Origin: Mycobacterium pinniadriaticum
GTDB lineage: Bacteria; Actinomycetota; Actinomycetes; Mycobacteriales; Mycobacteriaceae
Reading direction: 5' to 3'
NCBI RefSeq assembly: GCF_026242045.1
Contig: NZ_JAPJDO010000023.1
Span: 1 to 64,000 of the forward strand
DNA length: 64,000 nucleotides
In this document: piece by piece, positions 32,849 through 41,639 of the stretch
Position numbering within the stretch: position 1 is the stretch's first letter
Layout: the number at the start of each line of letters is the position of its first letter
The notes under the pieces: model-generated
Told to the model about the DNA's origin: nothing
The model's database searches: none
What the model saw: only the letters and a program-made list of their open reading frames with translations
Translations under genes and position numbers: made by a program

Positions 32849-34203
32849 CTAGGCGGCGTCGCCGTCTTCGCCGTCGGGTGGGCGGTCGTCACTCAGCAAC
32901 CGTTCGGGGTGGTGGTAGTCGTTGATGCCGCCGCGCAGCATGGGGAGTTGGGGGTGGTGGGATCCATTCGGTGTCGCCGCCTGCGAGTTTCCTTGTTTTC
33001 CAGCCGCCGGTTTCGATGAGTTCGTTGTCGGGGTGGCAGGCCAGGGTGAGGTCGTCGATGTTGGTGGTGCCGCCGTTTTTCCAGTCTTGGGCGGCGTGGT
33101 GGGCGCCGCTGTGGTAGCCGGGTGCGTCGCAGCCGGGCCGGGTGCAGCCACGGTCTTTGGCGTGCAGCATGATGCGTTGGTCGGCGGTGGCGATGCGTTT
33201 GGTGCGGCCCAGCCACAGGGCGCGTCCGTTCACCCCGTCGAAGAGCGCGAGGTAGTGGTAGGCGTGGGTGGCCATCCGGATGAGGTCCGGGATGGGCAGC
33301 AGGGTGCCGGCGGCGGTGACGGCGTGGCCGGTCTTGTTCTGCAGGTCCTGCACGGTGGTGATGACGGTGACGGGTAGGCCGTGGTGTTGGCCGAATGTCG
33401 GATCACCTAATTGTCCGCGCACCAGGGCTTTGAGGGCGTCGTGCTGGCGTTGGCCGTGACTGCGGACATCCCGGCCGGCGACCTCGCCGGTGGGTGTGGT
33501 GGTGGGATTTTCGTCGGCTGGGTTGTAGACCCCGGGGGCGGCGAATTTGGCGAACCAGGCGTCGAGCGGCGCGGAGTTCGGGGTCGGCGACCAGTGTGGC
33601 TTCACTCATGCCGTCGGGGCGTTGGCGGCCCTTCCAGGTGAAGCTGCGCCTGCGGGCGCGGTCTTCGTCGGAGAACAGTCCGTCCGGATTCAGCAGGACA
33701 GCCAACTGGGCGGCGACTTTGTCCAACTGGTCGGGGCGCAGGGTGATCGCGTGCTCGGCCAGCGTGCGTTCGGCTTTCTCGACCTCGGCGGGCGGCACGT
33801 GGTCGGGCAGGTCGCGGAAGAACTTCTCAATCACCGCCAGGTGCTCACCGTCCAACAACCCGGCTTGCCACGCCGCCGCGGCGTCGGGGAGCAGCGGGGG
33901 CAACGGTTCGCCGGTCAGCGTGGTGCGGGGTGCCAGCTGGGCGGCGTCGCGGATGCGGCGGCGGGCGTCGGTGGGGCTGATGCGCAGCACATCGGCCAGC
34001 GTGATCGGCAGTGGTGGGCAGCCCTCGAACCGCTCCAACCGGGCCACCACGGCGTGCGAGACGGCGACCTGGCGGCGCCGCGCGGTCTCCAACCGCTCCA
34101 ACACCACGAACCGCTCCGGCGGCGACAACACGTCGAGATCGACCGCGGCCAGGGCCTCGACCGCGTCGTCGAGCGCCTCCAACACCGCATCAATCGAACT
34201 CAT
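32849..34203 (-). pseudogene. DUF222 / HNH endonuclease (13E12 repeat family), two frameshifts
   Basis: A gene of the mycobacterial 13E12 repeat family, with an N-terminal DUF222 domain and a C-terminal HNH nuclease. The reading frame is intact from MSSIDAVLEAL (34203) to ELRA near 33567, shifts into a second frame (LDAWFAKFAAPG) up to EWIPPP near 32952, then shifts again in a run of five C's (32950-32954) to finish DYHHPERLLSDDRP at 32849. The HNH core GCTRPGCDAPGYHSGAHHAAQDW with LACHPDN is in the second frame. Either two inactivating mutations or two base-calling errors at GC repeats would explain this. These genes are mobile-element-like in mycobacteria, but no ends or target duplication were seen. 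Confidence 0.8.
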
Positions 34204-34260
34204 GTTCGAAAGACTACGTCGACCCGCCGACAGGAAATCGCACCGTGCTTCCATCCGCTA

Positions 34261-34284
34261 CTATCTGCGTATGAATGCAGATAG
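34261..34284. promoter_or_regulatory. Palindromic KmtR-type operator
   Basis: CTATCTGC (34261-34268) and GCAGATAG (34277-34284) form a perfect 8-bp inverted repeat with an 8-nt spacer spanning the kmtR ATG at 34271. The layout suits an ArsR/SmtB repressor controlling its own operon. Confidence 0.65.
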
Positions 34285-34633
34285 GCAGCTTGCTGACGAC
34301 CACGCTCATCTGGTCGTGGAAGTGTTCCGAATGCTGGCCGATGCGACCCGCGTTCAGCTGCTGTGGTCGTTGATCGACGGCGAACTCGCCGTCAACGACC
34401 TCGCTGAATGCGTTGGCAAGCCGCCACCTTCGGTGTCCCAGCACCTGGCCAAGCTGCGAATGGCCCGTCTGGTGCGCACCCGCCGAGAAGGTACTCAGGT
34501 GTTCTATCGGCTGGAGAACGATCACGTCCGCCAACTCGTCACCGATGCGGTGTACAACGCCGAGCACGCTGCGGGTGGGACGCCCGCGCATCATCGGGGT
34601 GTGCACGAACTGCCGGGCCGGGGGAGCGCCTGA
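34271..34633 (+). CDS. kmtR: ArsR/SmtB metal sensor, KmtR-type nickel/cobalt repressor
   Basis: A 120-residue winged-helix repressor very like M. tuberculosis KmtR (Rv0827c). The HTH is LAECVGKPPPSVSQHLAKLRMARLV. The ligands reported for KmtR (His88, Glu101, His102, His110, His111) appear here with the same spacing as His85, Glu98, His99, His107 and His108, whereas the SmtB alpha-5 zinc ligands are not kept. Ni(II)/Co(II) sensing is therefore expected. The ATG lies inside the palindromic operator. The stop overlaps the cdf start (TGATG); in M. tuberculosis, as I recall, kmtR and cdf are unlinked. Confidence 0.88.
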   Translation: MNADRQLADDHAHLVVEVFRMLADATRVQLLWSLIDGELAVNDLAECVGKPPPSVSQHLAKLRMARLVRTRREGTQVFYRLENDHVRQLVTDAVYNAEHAAGGTPAHHRGVHELPGRGSA

Positions 34634-35547
34634 TGGGTCACGATCACAGCCACGACCATGCCGACCGGATTGACGATGCCTTGCGCGACAGCGCCGCCGG
34701 GATCCGCGCGGTCAAGATCAGCCTCGTCGCGCTCGGCATCACCGCAGCACTCCAGATCGTCATCGTCCTTGCGTCGGGATCCGTTGCGCTGTTGGCAGAT
34801 ACGATCCACAATTTCTCCGACGCGCTGACCGCGATACCGTTGTGGATCGCCTTCTCGCTGAGCCGGCGCACCGCGACCCGCCGCTATACCTATGGCCTCG
34901 GTCGTGCCGAGGATCTCGCCGGCCTGTTCGTGGTGGGCGTCATCGCGATCTCGGCGGTCGTCGCAGCCGTGCAGGCGGTGAACCGTCTGCTGCACCCGGT
35001 GCCCATGTCGCACCTGGGCTGGGTGGCCGCTGCCGGACTAGCCGGATTCGTCGGCAACGAGATCGTCGCCGTGTACCGGATCCGGGTCGGCAAGCGGATC
35101 GGGTCTGCGGCGTTGCGTGCCGACGGAATGCATGCTCGCGCAGACGGTTTGACCTCGCTGGCCGTGGTGCTCGGGGCGATCGGCGTGGCTCTGGGTTTTC
35201 CGGCCGCCGACCCGATCATCGGTCTGATCATCGCCGGGGCAATCCTCGCCGTGTTGGTTGCCGCGGCGCGTGAGGTCTTCGCGCGACTGCTGGACAGCGT
35301 CGATCCCGCTCTCGTGGACACCGCCTACCACACCCTGAAAGCTCAGCCTGGAGTCCTTGGCGTTCAACGGGTTCGGATGCGCTGGGTCGGTCTACGCCTC
35401 GACGCCGACGTCGAACTAGACGTCGACCCGCAGCTCAGTCTTCGGCAGGCGCACGAGCTCGCCCATCACGCCGAGCACGCACTGACTCACGCCATCCCGA
35501 AATTGAACACCGCCGTCGTGCACGCATATCCGGCGCACGCGCACTAG
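34633..35547 (+). CDS. cdf: Cation diffusion facilitator metal exporter
   Basis: A 304-residue CDF transporter that exports divalent metal in exchange for protons. It has a His-rich N-terminus (MGHDHSHDHAD), six membrane helices over about residues 28-205, and site A ligands in helix 2 (Asp56, His59, Asp63 in ADTIHNFSD) and helix 5 (GMHARADGLTSL, HxxxD). The cytoplasmic ferredoxin-like C-terminal domain ends in a His-rich HAYPAHAH. Co-transcribed with kmtR, so nickel/cobalt efflux is the inferred role, matching KmtR control of cdf (Rv2025c) in M. tuberculosis. Confidence 0.92.
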   Translation: MGHDHSHDHADRIDDALRDSAAGIRAVKISLVALGITAALQIVIVLASGSVALLADTIHNFSDALTAIPLWIAFSLSRRTATRRYTYGLGRAEDLAGLFVVGVIAISAVVAAVQAVNRLLHPVPMSHLGWVAAAGLAGFVGNEIVAVYRIRVGKRIGSAALRADGMHARADGLTSLAVVLGAIGVALGFPAADPIIGLIIAGAILAVLVAAAREVFARLLDSVDPALVDTAYHTLKAQPGVLGVQRVRMRWVGLRLDADVELDVDPQLSLRQAHELAHHAEHALTHAIPKLNTAVVHAYPAHAH

Positions 35548-36224
35548 CAGACGTACTCTTCTCCGATCCCCGCGGGCGGCGTCACCTGGCGCGCGCACGC
35601 GTAGGCGTCGACGCCTTCTGCGCTCAGGCGCACCGCCGCCTGGTGGGCGTAGTTCACGCAGAACAGGGCGTTGGTATCGGTCCGACAGCGGTAATCGCCG
35701 AACGACAGCGAGGTGTCGTAGGGCAGTGAGCGGCCCTGTCCGTACGCGAAACGGCCCGGGTCACCGTGTGCCGAGCCGACCTGGACACTGCCCCCGTCGA
35801 AATCGACCCAGCCGCCCTTCCACTGACCGTACGCATCCGGCGGCCGCGGCGGAGGGTTGGTCAGGTCCACGAGGCAGGCCAGCGCCGGGGAACCATGCTT
35901 GGCGTCGGTCATGCACGTCGTCCCCGCCGGCGTCGTGAACGCCACGTCCTCGCCGAGCTCGGTGGTGACCCCACCGCGCAAAGCGATGTGATACTGGCTG
36001 GCATCGATCGGTGGGGCGGCCTCGATCCACTTGATCGCGTCGGCGATCGGCATGCCGGCGGTGGGCGCGGGTGTCGACGAGGTCGTCGACGTCGTCTCAG
36101 ACGGCGAGGTTGCCGTGCGTGACGGCGTGATCGGCGTCAGCTGGGTTTGGCCCACCTGGCTGCCTGTCGACCCGGAGCATCCCGCGACCAGCAGCGACGC
36201 GGTGAGCAACACGGCGATCCGCAT
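35544..36224 (-). CDS. Lipoprotein, unknown function
   Basis: A 226-residue predicted lipoprotein. The signal peptide ends in the lipobox LVAGC (Cys16), followed by a Thr/Ser/Pro-rich linker (~residues 17-55) and an outer domain with six Cys, including the C-terminal residue. GQWKGGWVDFDGGSVQVGSAHGD and YRCRTDTNALFCVNY suggest a beta-rich secreted domain seen in other mycobacterial lipoproteins, but I assign no function. ATG 36224 lies 6 nt after TAGCCT, suggesting a leaderless transcript. Its stop shares CTAG with the convergent cdf stop. Confidence 0.75.
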   Translation of the reverse strand: MRIAVLLTASLLVAGCSGSTGSQVGQTQLTPITPSRTATSPSETTSTTSSTPAPTAGMPIADAIKWIEAAPPIDASQYHIALRGGVTTELGEDVAFTTPAGTTCMTDAKHGSPALACLVDLTNPPPRPPDAYGQWKGGWVDFDGGSVQVGSAHGDPGRFAYGQGRSLPYDTSLSFGDYRCRTDTNALFCVNYAHQAAVRLSAEGVDAYACARQVTPPAGIGEEYVC

Positions 36225-36230
36225 CCCGAC

Positions 36231-36236
36231 AGGCTA
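36231..36236 (-). promoter_or_regulatory. -10 element of leaderless lipoprotein transcript
   Basis: TAGCCT on the minus strand is followed by 6 nt and then ATG 36224. Confidence 0.45.
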
Positions 36237-36288
36237 GCGGTCCGACGGCGTCGGGGTTGTCAGGCACGTCGGGGCGCGAGATGTTCGC

Positions 36289-36294
36289 TACCGT
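36289..36294 (+). promoter_or_regulatory. -10 element of leaderless carboxylesterase transcript
   Basis: TACCGT is followed by 6 nt and then ATG 36301. Confidence 0.45.
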
Positions 36295-36300
36295 CGAGAG

Positions 36301-37821
36301 ATGCACGAACACACCGTCCGCGCCACCACGGCCAGCGGCGTCGTCGAGGGGTTCACCCGTCACGGGGTGAACAGGTGGCGTTCGATTCCCTACGCTCGCC
36401 CACCGGTCGGGGCACTGCGATTCCGGGCGCCGCAGCCCCCGCAACCCTGGCGTGGGGTGCGCTACTGCCACGGTTTCGCCAACTGTGCCCCGCAGCAGCG
36501 GCGCTACACGATGTTGGGGGTGGGCAAGTACCAGCCGATGGGCGAGGACTGCTTGACGCTCAATGTCGTCACCCCGCAGTGGTCGGGCACCGAACCCGAC
36601 CACGAGCCCCTGCCGGTCATGGTGTTCGTCCACGGTGGTGGCTACCTCATGGGCAGCTCGGCCACCCCGATCTACGACGGCGCCGCGTTGGCCCGCCGTG
36701 GCTGCGTCTATGTGTCGGTGAACTATCGGCTCGGCGCCCTCGGGTGTGTCGACTTGTCGACGCTGTCGACCCCGGACACCCCGATTGACAGCAACCTGTT
36801 TCTGCGTGACCTCGTCATGGCGTTGCGGTGGGTGCGCGACAACATCGGTGCGTTCGGCGGTGATCCCGACAACGTGACGATCTTCGGTGAGAGTGCCGGC
36901 GCACACGCCGTGGCGACCCTGTTGGCTGTTCCGGAGGCCGAAGGTCTTTTCGTCCAAGCCATTTCCGAAAGTCCCGCGTCCGGATTGGTGAGCGGCCCGG
37001 AAACCGCCGCGAAGATCGCCGGGAAGTTCGTCGCGCTGCTCGGGGCGGGTGCCGATGACGGGGCCGAGACGCTGATGCGGGCTCGGCCCAGGGATCTGGT
37101 CGATGCGCTGGACACCCTGCTGGTGCGCAGCCTCGACGACATGGACGGCGCCTTCTCGCTCGGACCGACCTTCGGCGACGACATCCTGCCCGACGATCCG
37201 GTCGTCGCGATGCGACGAGGCACGGCCCACAAGGTGCCGCTCATCGTCGGCACCAATGCCGACGAGGGCAAGCTGTTCACCCGGTTCCTCAAATTGTTGC
37301 CCACCACCGAGTCGGCGATAGAACGACTCCTGTCGAGTGCCGAACCCGAAGCGCGGGAACGCATCACCGCCGCGTACCCGGGGTATCCGCGACCCGAGGC
37401 GTGCGTACAGCTCGGCGGCGACTTCGCGTTCGGCACGGCCGCCTGGCAGATTGCGGAGGCGCACAGTGCGCACGCGCCCACCTACGTCTACCGCTACGAC
37501 TACGCCCCGCGCACCCTGCACTGGTCGGGGCTGGGCGCCACTCATGCGACCGAACTGCTGGCAGTCTTCGACATCTACCGAACCCGGCTCGGGGCGGCAT
37601 TGACCGCGGCTATCGACCGGCGTTCGGCGCTCAAGGTCAGCCACCAATTGCAGAGCCGGTGGCGCAACTTCAGCCGCACCGGCGTGCCGAGTGAGGACTG
37701 GCCGCGCTACAGCCATCCGGAGCGCGCGGTGCTGGTATTCGATCGGCACACCCGCGTCGAATACGACCCGCACCCTCATCGGCGGATGGCGTGGGAAGGA
37801 TTTTCGCTAGCCAGTCGATAG
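36301..37821 (+). CDS. Type B carboxylesterase / lipase
   Basis: A 506-residue paralogue of the esterase at 4706. SIPYARPPVGALRFRAP opens the fold, VFVHGGGYLMG supplies the oxyanion hole, GESAGAH has nucleophile Ser198, GTNADEGKLF the acid and GATHATELL the His. There is no signal peptide, so it is probably cytoplasmic. ATG 36301 follows a leaderless -10. It stands alone between a divergent lipoprotein gene and the kinase fusion gene, and probably hydrolyses carboxylic esters; LipT is one mycobacterial relative, though orthology is not established. Confidence 0.88.
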   Translation: MHEHTVRATTASGVVEGFTRHGVNRWRSIPYARPPVGALRFRAPQPPQPWRGVRYCHGFANCAPQQRRYTMLGVGKYQPMGEDCLTLNVVTPQWSGTEPDHEPLPVMVFVHGGGYLMGSSATPIYDGAALARRGCVYVSVNYRLGALGCVDLSTLSTPDTPIDSNLFLRDLVMALRWVRDNIGAFGGDPDNVTIFGESAGAHAVATLLAVPEAEGLFVQAISESPASGLVSGPETAAKIAGKFVALLGAGADDGAETLMRARPRDLVDALDTLLVRSLDDMDGAFSLGPTFGDDILPDDPVVAMRRGTAHKVPLIVGTNADEGKLFTRFLKLLPTTESAIERLLSSAEPEARERITAAYPGYPRPEACVQLGGDFAFGTAAWQIAEAHSAHAPTYVYRYDYAPRTLHWSGLGATHATELLAVFDIYRTRLGAALTAAIDRRSALKVSHQLQSRWRNFSRTGVPSEDWPRYSHPERAVLVFDRHTRVEYDPHPHRRMAWEGFSLASR

Positions 37822-37892
37822 CCTGGCCAGGCCTCAATTGACACCCGTCAAGAAATGGCCGCAAAACCCCTCGTGGGACGGCAAATCTGTCC

Positions 37893-37898
37893 TAGGTT
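37893..37898 (+). promoter_or_regulatory. -10 element of leaderless kinase-fusion transcript
   Basis: TAGGTT is followed by 6 nt and then GTG 37905; the same hexamer and spacing occur before the methyltransferase at 48474. Confidence 0.5.
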
Positions 37899-37904
37899 GG
37901 TCGC

Positions 37905-39890
37905 GTGCAGACCAACGACACCGTCATCGAGCGTCCCAGCGATCTGACCGCCGAGTGGCTCGCCGCCGCCGTCGGGGCCCCGGTGAACGGATTCACCGTC
38001 GACCGCATCGGCACCGGCCAGATGAGCGAGTGCTACCGGATCGGGCTGAGCTACGCCGACGGTGGTGACGGACCGGCCTCGGTGGTGCTGAAGGTCGCGG
38101 CGACCGACCCGATGAGCAGGCAGACGGGACTTGCGCTGGGGCTCTATGAACGGGAAGTGCGGTTCTACTCCGACCTCGCGCCGCGCCTCGGTGGCCCGGT
38201 CGCGGAGTGCTATCACACCTCCTACGACCCCGAGACGGGCGTCTTCGCGCTGCTCCTCGACGACGCTGCTCCCGCCGAAGTCGGGGACGAAATCCGCGGC
38301 GCCACAATCGATGACGCCGTACTCGCGCTCACCCAGCTGGGCCGCCTTCATGCTCCGGTGATTGGCAGCCAGAGTCTTGCCGACGCGGAATGGCTCAACC
38401 GGGCCGCACCGCTCGACCAGGCGATGATCGGTCAGCTCTACGCCGCGTTCGCCGACCGGTACGGCGATGCGATCACCGCGGATCAGCGCCTGGTGTGCGA
38501 GCGCCTGGTGGAGAGCTTCGACGCATACCTGGCCGCGGAGTCGGTTTCCGACCGGATCAAAGGCCTGGTGCACGGCGACTACCGGCTGGACAACATGCTG
38601 TTCGGTCGCCCCGGTTCCCGGCGCGACCTCACCGTGGTGGACTGGCAGACCGTCACCTGGGGTCCGGCGATGACGGACGTCGCCTACTTCATTGGCTGCG
38701 CCGTCGCCGTCGAAGACCGCCGGGCGCACTACGACGAGCTGCTGCGCGCGTATCACCAGGGGCTCGGCCCTGATTCGGGGCTCACCCTCGACGACGTCCG
38801 GGAGGGAGTGCGGCGCCAGACCTTCGCGGGAGTGATGATGGCCGTGGTCTCGTCGATGCTTGTCGAGCGCACCGATCGCGGTGACCAGATGTTCTTGACG
38901 ATGCTGGAGCGACATACCAGTCATGTGCTCGACACCGGCGCCCTTGACGTCCTGCCGGCGCCGGAGGCGCAGCCGGCGCTGACTCCCGACCCGGCCGATG
39001 AGGGCGCCCACCAGCCCGGTGAGGAGCCGCTCTGGAACGAGAGCTGGTACTGGGATTTCGCCGACCCGGCGCAGGGGATCGGCGGCTGGATCCGCCTCGG
39101 CCTGGTGCCCAACCAGAACGTCGCGTGGATCAACGCGCTGGTGTGCGGCCCCGACATGCCGACCGTCGCGCTGTTGAACTTCGAGGCACCGTTGCCCGCC
39201 GACCCGTCGGTGGCTGAGGCCGACGGCGCCGAACTGCGACACGGTGCGATCACGCCACTGCAGTCCTACCGGGTCGAAGTCCACGGCACCGCACAGGAAT
39301 ACGACGATCCATCGGCGCTACTGCGCGACGAGCCGGGTCGGCCGGTGGACCTCGCGATGGACCTCACCTGGACATCTGTGGGTGCACCCTACGCGTATCG
39401 CATCACCACGCGATATGAAATCCCTTGCACCATAACCGGAACTATCACCATCGCCGGGCGGGCCTACGAGTTCGAGGCGGTCCCGGGTCAGCGTGACCAC
39501 TCCCACGGTGTGCGGGATTGGTGGAGTATGGACTGGGTCTGGAGCGCGCTGCACCTCGAGGACGGCACACATCTGCACGGTGTCGACATCCGGATCCCCG
39601 GCCTGTCACCGGTCAGCGTCGGCTACATCCAGCGCCCTGGTGCACCGGTCACCGAAACCACGGCTGTCACCGCCGATGCGACCTTCGCCGACAACGGATT
39701 ACCGCTGACCACCAGCATTGTCTACGAGCCCGGCCCGGTGCAGACGACGATCGACATCCGTGGCCACGCGCCGGTCCGGTTGGTCGGACCAGAGGGCCAG
39801 ATCAGCCAGTTTCCGCGGGCCTGGGTGGCTGTCGAAACCGCCGACGGCAGAAGTGGGGTCGGCTGGGTGGAGTGGAACCGCAACCTCTGA
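37905..39890 (+). CDS. APH/ecdysteroid-kinase-like domain fused to a CrtC/AttH-like beta domain
   Basis: A 661-residue two-domain protein. Residues ~15-350 are an aminoglycoside-phosphotransferase-fold kinase of the ecdysteroid-kinase-like type: catalytic HGDYRLDN at 223-230 (Asp225) and a DFG-equivalent VVDW with Asp246. Residues ~370-661 are a beta-rich domain like those linked to hydroxyneurosporene synthase (DUF7064/7065 type), with GQRDHSHGVRDWW at 528-540. The pairing suggests phosphorylation and binding or modification of a hydroxylated lipid, perhaps a terpenoid or sterol. GTG 37905 comes from the leaderless -10. Confidence 0.78.
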   Translation: MQTNDTVIERPSDLTAEWLAAAVGAPVNGFTVDRIGTGQMSECYRIGLSYADGGDGPASVVLKVAATDPMSRQTGLALGLYEREVRFYSDLAPRLGGPVAECYHTSYDPETGVFALLLDDAAPAEVGDEIRGATIDDAVLALTQLGRLHAPVIGSQSLADAEWLNRAAPLDQAMIGQLYAAFADRYGDAITADQRLVCERLVESFDAYLAAESVSDRIKGLVHGDYRLDNMLFGRPGSRRDLTVVDWQTVTWGPAMTDVAYFIGCAVAVEDRRAHYDELLRAYHQGLGPDSGLTLDDVREGVRRQTFAGVMMAVVSSMLVERTDRGDQMFLTMLERHTSHVLDTGALDVLPAPEAQPALTPDPADEGAHQPGEEPLWNESWYWDFADPAQGIGGWIRLGLVPNQNVAWINALVCGPDMPTVALLNFEAPLPADPSVAEADGAELRHGAITPLQSYRVEVHGTAQEYDDPSALLRDEPGRPVDLAMDLTWTSVGAPYAYRITTRYEIPCTITGTITIAGRAYEFEAVPGQRDHSHGVRDWWSMDWVWSALHLEDGTHLHGVDIRIPGLSPVSVGYIQRPGAPVTETTAVTADATFADNGLPLTTSIVYEPGPVQTTIDIRGHAPVRLVGPEGQISQFPRAWVAVETADGRSGVGWVEWNRNL

Positions 39891-39898
39891 GTCGCCGA

Positions 39899-40786
39899 TC
39901 AGAGCCGCGCGGAGTCGTCGTCGAGTTCGTCCCGGCGCAGAGCCATCGGAGTGGCCGCCGGAAGGTCACCGCCAGCGATGACCTTGCGGGTGATCGGCGT
40001 GAGCACTCCGAACAACCGCTCGACCGCGGAATCGTCGAGCGCGCTCAACGCGCTCAGTGCAAGGGTGTCGGTCCGCAGCTCGACATGGTCCTTCAACGCG
40101 CGGCCGGCGTCGGTGAGGGTGCCCGTGGAGGTGAGCAATCCGCGCTCACCGAGGGAATGTAGGCACCCGTCCCATTCCTCGTCGGAGTAGTCCCGGCTGC
40201 GCTTGATGAAATCGGCGGGCACTGCTCCGGCGGCCACGTGCAAGACGTTGGATTCGCGGCCGCTGATGCCTTCGCTCACCAGAACCGCCACATGACCGTC
40301 GCCGCGATGCTCGCGCAACAGGGTGGTGGCATGCCACAGGCTCGCCAGCGGACTGTCGGGCCAGGCAAGGGCGAGGTTCGCCGCGAACAGTGGGCGGCCG
40401 TCGACCGGAGCGTTGCGGGCCGCCCGCCCGGCCAGTTCCGCGGCCTCGGCCAGGCCCGGCGTCGCGTCGGCCAACCCGTAGCCCCGCAGCGCGGCGACCG
40501 CGGTCTCCTGGCGTACCCGGAGCATCTCGTCCGGTGTGGCGACCTCCCAGATCGCCGGCACCGCCTTGCGCACCCGTTCGGCGGAGAAGTTGTAGAACAC
40601 CGCGGTCACCATTTCCGCCGGCACCTGCCCCAGCGGTGCGGAGCGAGCGGCGAAGTAACCCCGCCAGAACCCGACGAACCCCATGGCGTCCAGCACGGTC
40701 CGTACGCCCGGGGCGAAGTAGGTGACGGCGTGGACGGGTTCGTAGCGGTCGAAGAAACGGCGCGCCAACCCAGGTGTTCTGCTCAC
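39899..40786 (-). CDS. SCO6745 family protein
   Basis: A 295-residue all-helical protein of the actinobacterial SCO6745 (SalK-like) family. RRFFDRYEPVHAVTYFAPG begins it, ARSAPLGQVPAEMVTAVFYNFSAERV is the family core, and a winged-helix-like tail has DGCLHSLGERGLLTSTGTLTDAGRAL. It may be a regulator or small-molecule-binding protein; no activity is known. GTG start with no clear ribosome-binding site. It is convergent with the kinase fusion (8 nt apart) and divergent from the DUF4333 lipoprotein. Confidence 0.75.
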   Translation of the reverse strand: MSRTPGLARRFFDRYEPVHAVTYFAPGVRTVLDAMGFVGFWRGYFAARSAPLGQVPAEMVTAVFYNFSAERVRKAVPAIWEVATPDEMLRVRQETAVAALRGYGLADATPGLAEAAELAGRAARNAPVDGRPLFAANLALAWPDSPLASLWHATTLLREHRGDGHVAVLVSEGISGRESNVLHVAAGAVPADFIKRSRDYSDEEWDGCLHSLGERGLLTSTGTLTDAGRALKDHVELRTDTLALSALSALDDSAVERLFGVLTPITRKVIAGGDLPAATPMALRRDELDDDSARL

Positions 40787-40878
40787 TGCTGTAGTGAACC
40801 ACCACCGATGAACCCCTCGTCACAACGGGTTGCTTGGTATCTTGCACCCTGGCGAATGGCTATCCCGGGGAGGTCGTG

Positions 40879-41637
40879 ATGCAACGGACAATGGTGCTTC
40901 CGCGGCTGGGCGCCGCGCTGGCGGCGGCCCTTGCCGGTGTGGCGTTGGCCGGATGCTCGTTCCATGTCAGCACCGGGGGCCTGTCGGTGTCGAAAACCGA
41001 TCTCGAAAAGGACATCTCCCAGCGCCTGGAGAAGGCCGAGAAGAAGCCGCAGACGGTGACCTGCAAGGAGAATCTGCAGGGTGAGGTCGGCAAGAGCACC
41101 CGCTGTGAGGTGGTGATGAGCAGCACGAACAGCTTCGACCTCATCGTCACCGCCACCAAAGTCGAGGGCACCACGGTGAGTTACGACATGAGGCCGGCGA
41201 TGTCGAAGGACCAGCTCGACAAGGAAGTTGCCGACCTGGTATCCCAGAGGGTCGCCCCCAACGTCACGATCGACTCGGTCAATTGTGAGGGCGGTCTGGA
41301 CGGTAAGAAGGGGGACGAGACGCAATGCGAGATCACGGCCGGCGGCGTGACCTCGCAGCGGACCGTCGCCGTCACCAGGGTCAAGGGTCTGATGATGTAC
41401 TTCAACGTGCTGCCCGTGCTGGACAAGGCGCAGGTCGAGAACTCGCTGTTGTCTCAGCTCGCGGCGCAGCTGGGGAGCCGGCCGGATTCTGCGGACTGCA
41501 CCGACGACTTGGAGGGCAAGGTCGGCAATTCCATCACCTGCACCGTGGTCGCCGGACCGGAGACCCAGGACTTCACCGTGACCGTCACCGATGTCAACGG
41601 AGACCGGATCAACTACGACTACAAGCCCGCCGGTTGA
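40879..41637 (+). CDS. Lipoprotein with three DUF4333 repeats
   Basis: A 252-residue predicted lipoprotein. The signal peptide ends in the lipobox ALAGC (Cys26 region). Three consecutive DUF4333 domains follow (about residues 35-105, 106-177 and 178-252); each has a start helix (KTDLEKDI, SKDQLDKEV, KAQVENSL), two Cys likely to form a disulfide, and a closing TVTxVxGxxxxY-type strand. DUF4333 proteins are surface or periplasmic with no known activity; three in tandem is unusual, most having one or two. ATG 40879 has GGGGAGG upstream. Its stop is 2 nt from the convergent gntR stop. Confidence 0.85.
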   Translation: MQRTMVLPRLGAALAAALAGVALAGCSFHVSTGGLSVSKTDLEKDISQRLEKAEKKPQTVTCKENLQGEVGKSTRCEVVMSSTNSFDLIVTATKVEGTTVSYDMRPAMSKDQLDKEVADLVSQRVAPNVTIDSVNCEGGLDGKKGDETQCEITAGGVTSQRTVAVTRVKGLMMYFNVLPVLDKAQVENSLLSQLAAQLGSRPDSADCTDDLEGKVGNSITCTVVAGPETQDFTVTVTDVNGDRINYDYKPAG

Positions 41638-41639
41638 TC

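Noticed and set aside
32849..34203. A complete insertion sequence around the DUF222/HNH gene
   Set aside because: No terminal inverted repeats, target duplication or transposase were found.
36097..37779. 560-codon frame antisense to the second carboxylesterase
   Set aside because: The opposite strand has a complete esterase triad, while this frame has no recognisable motif.
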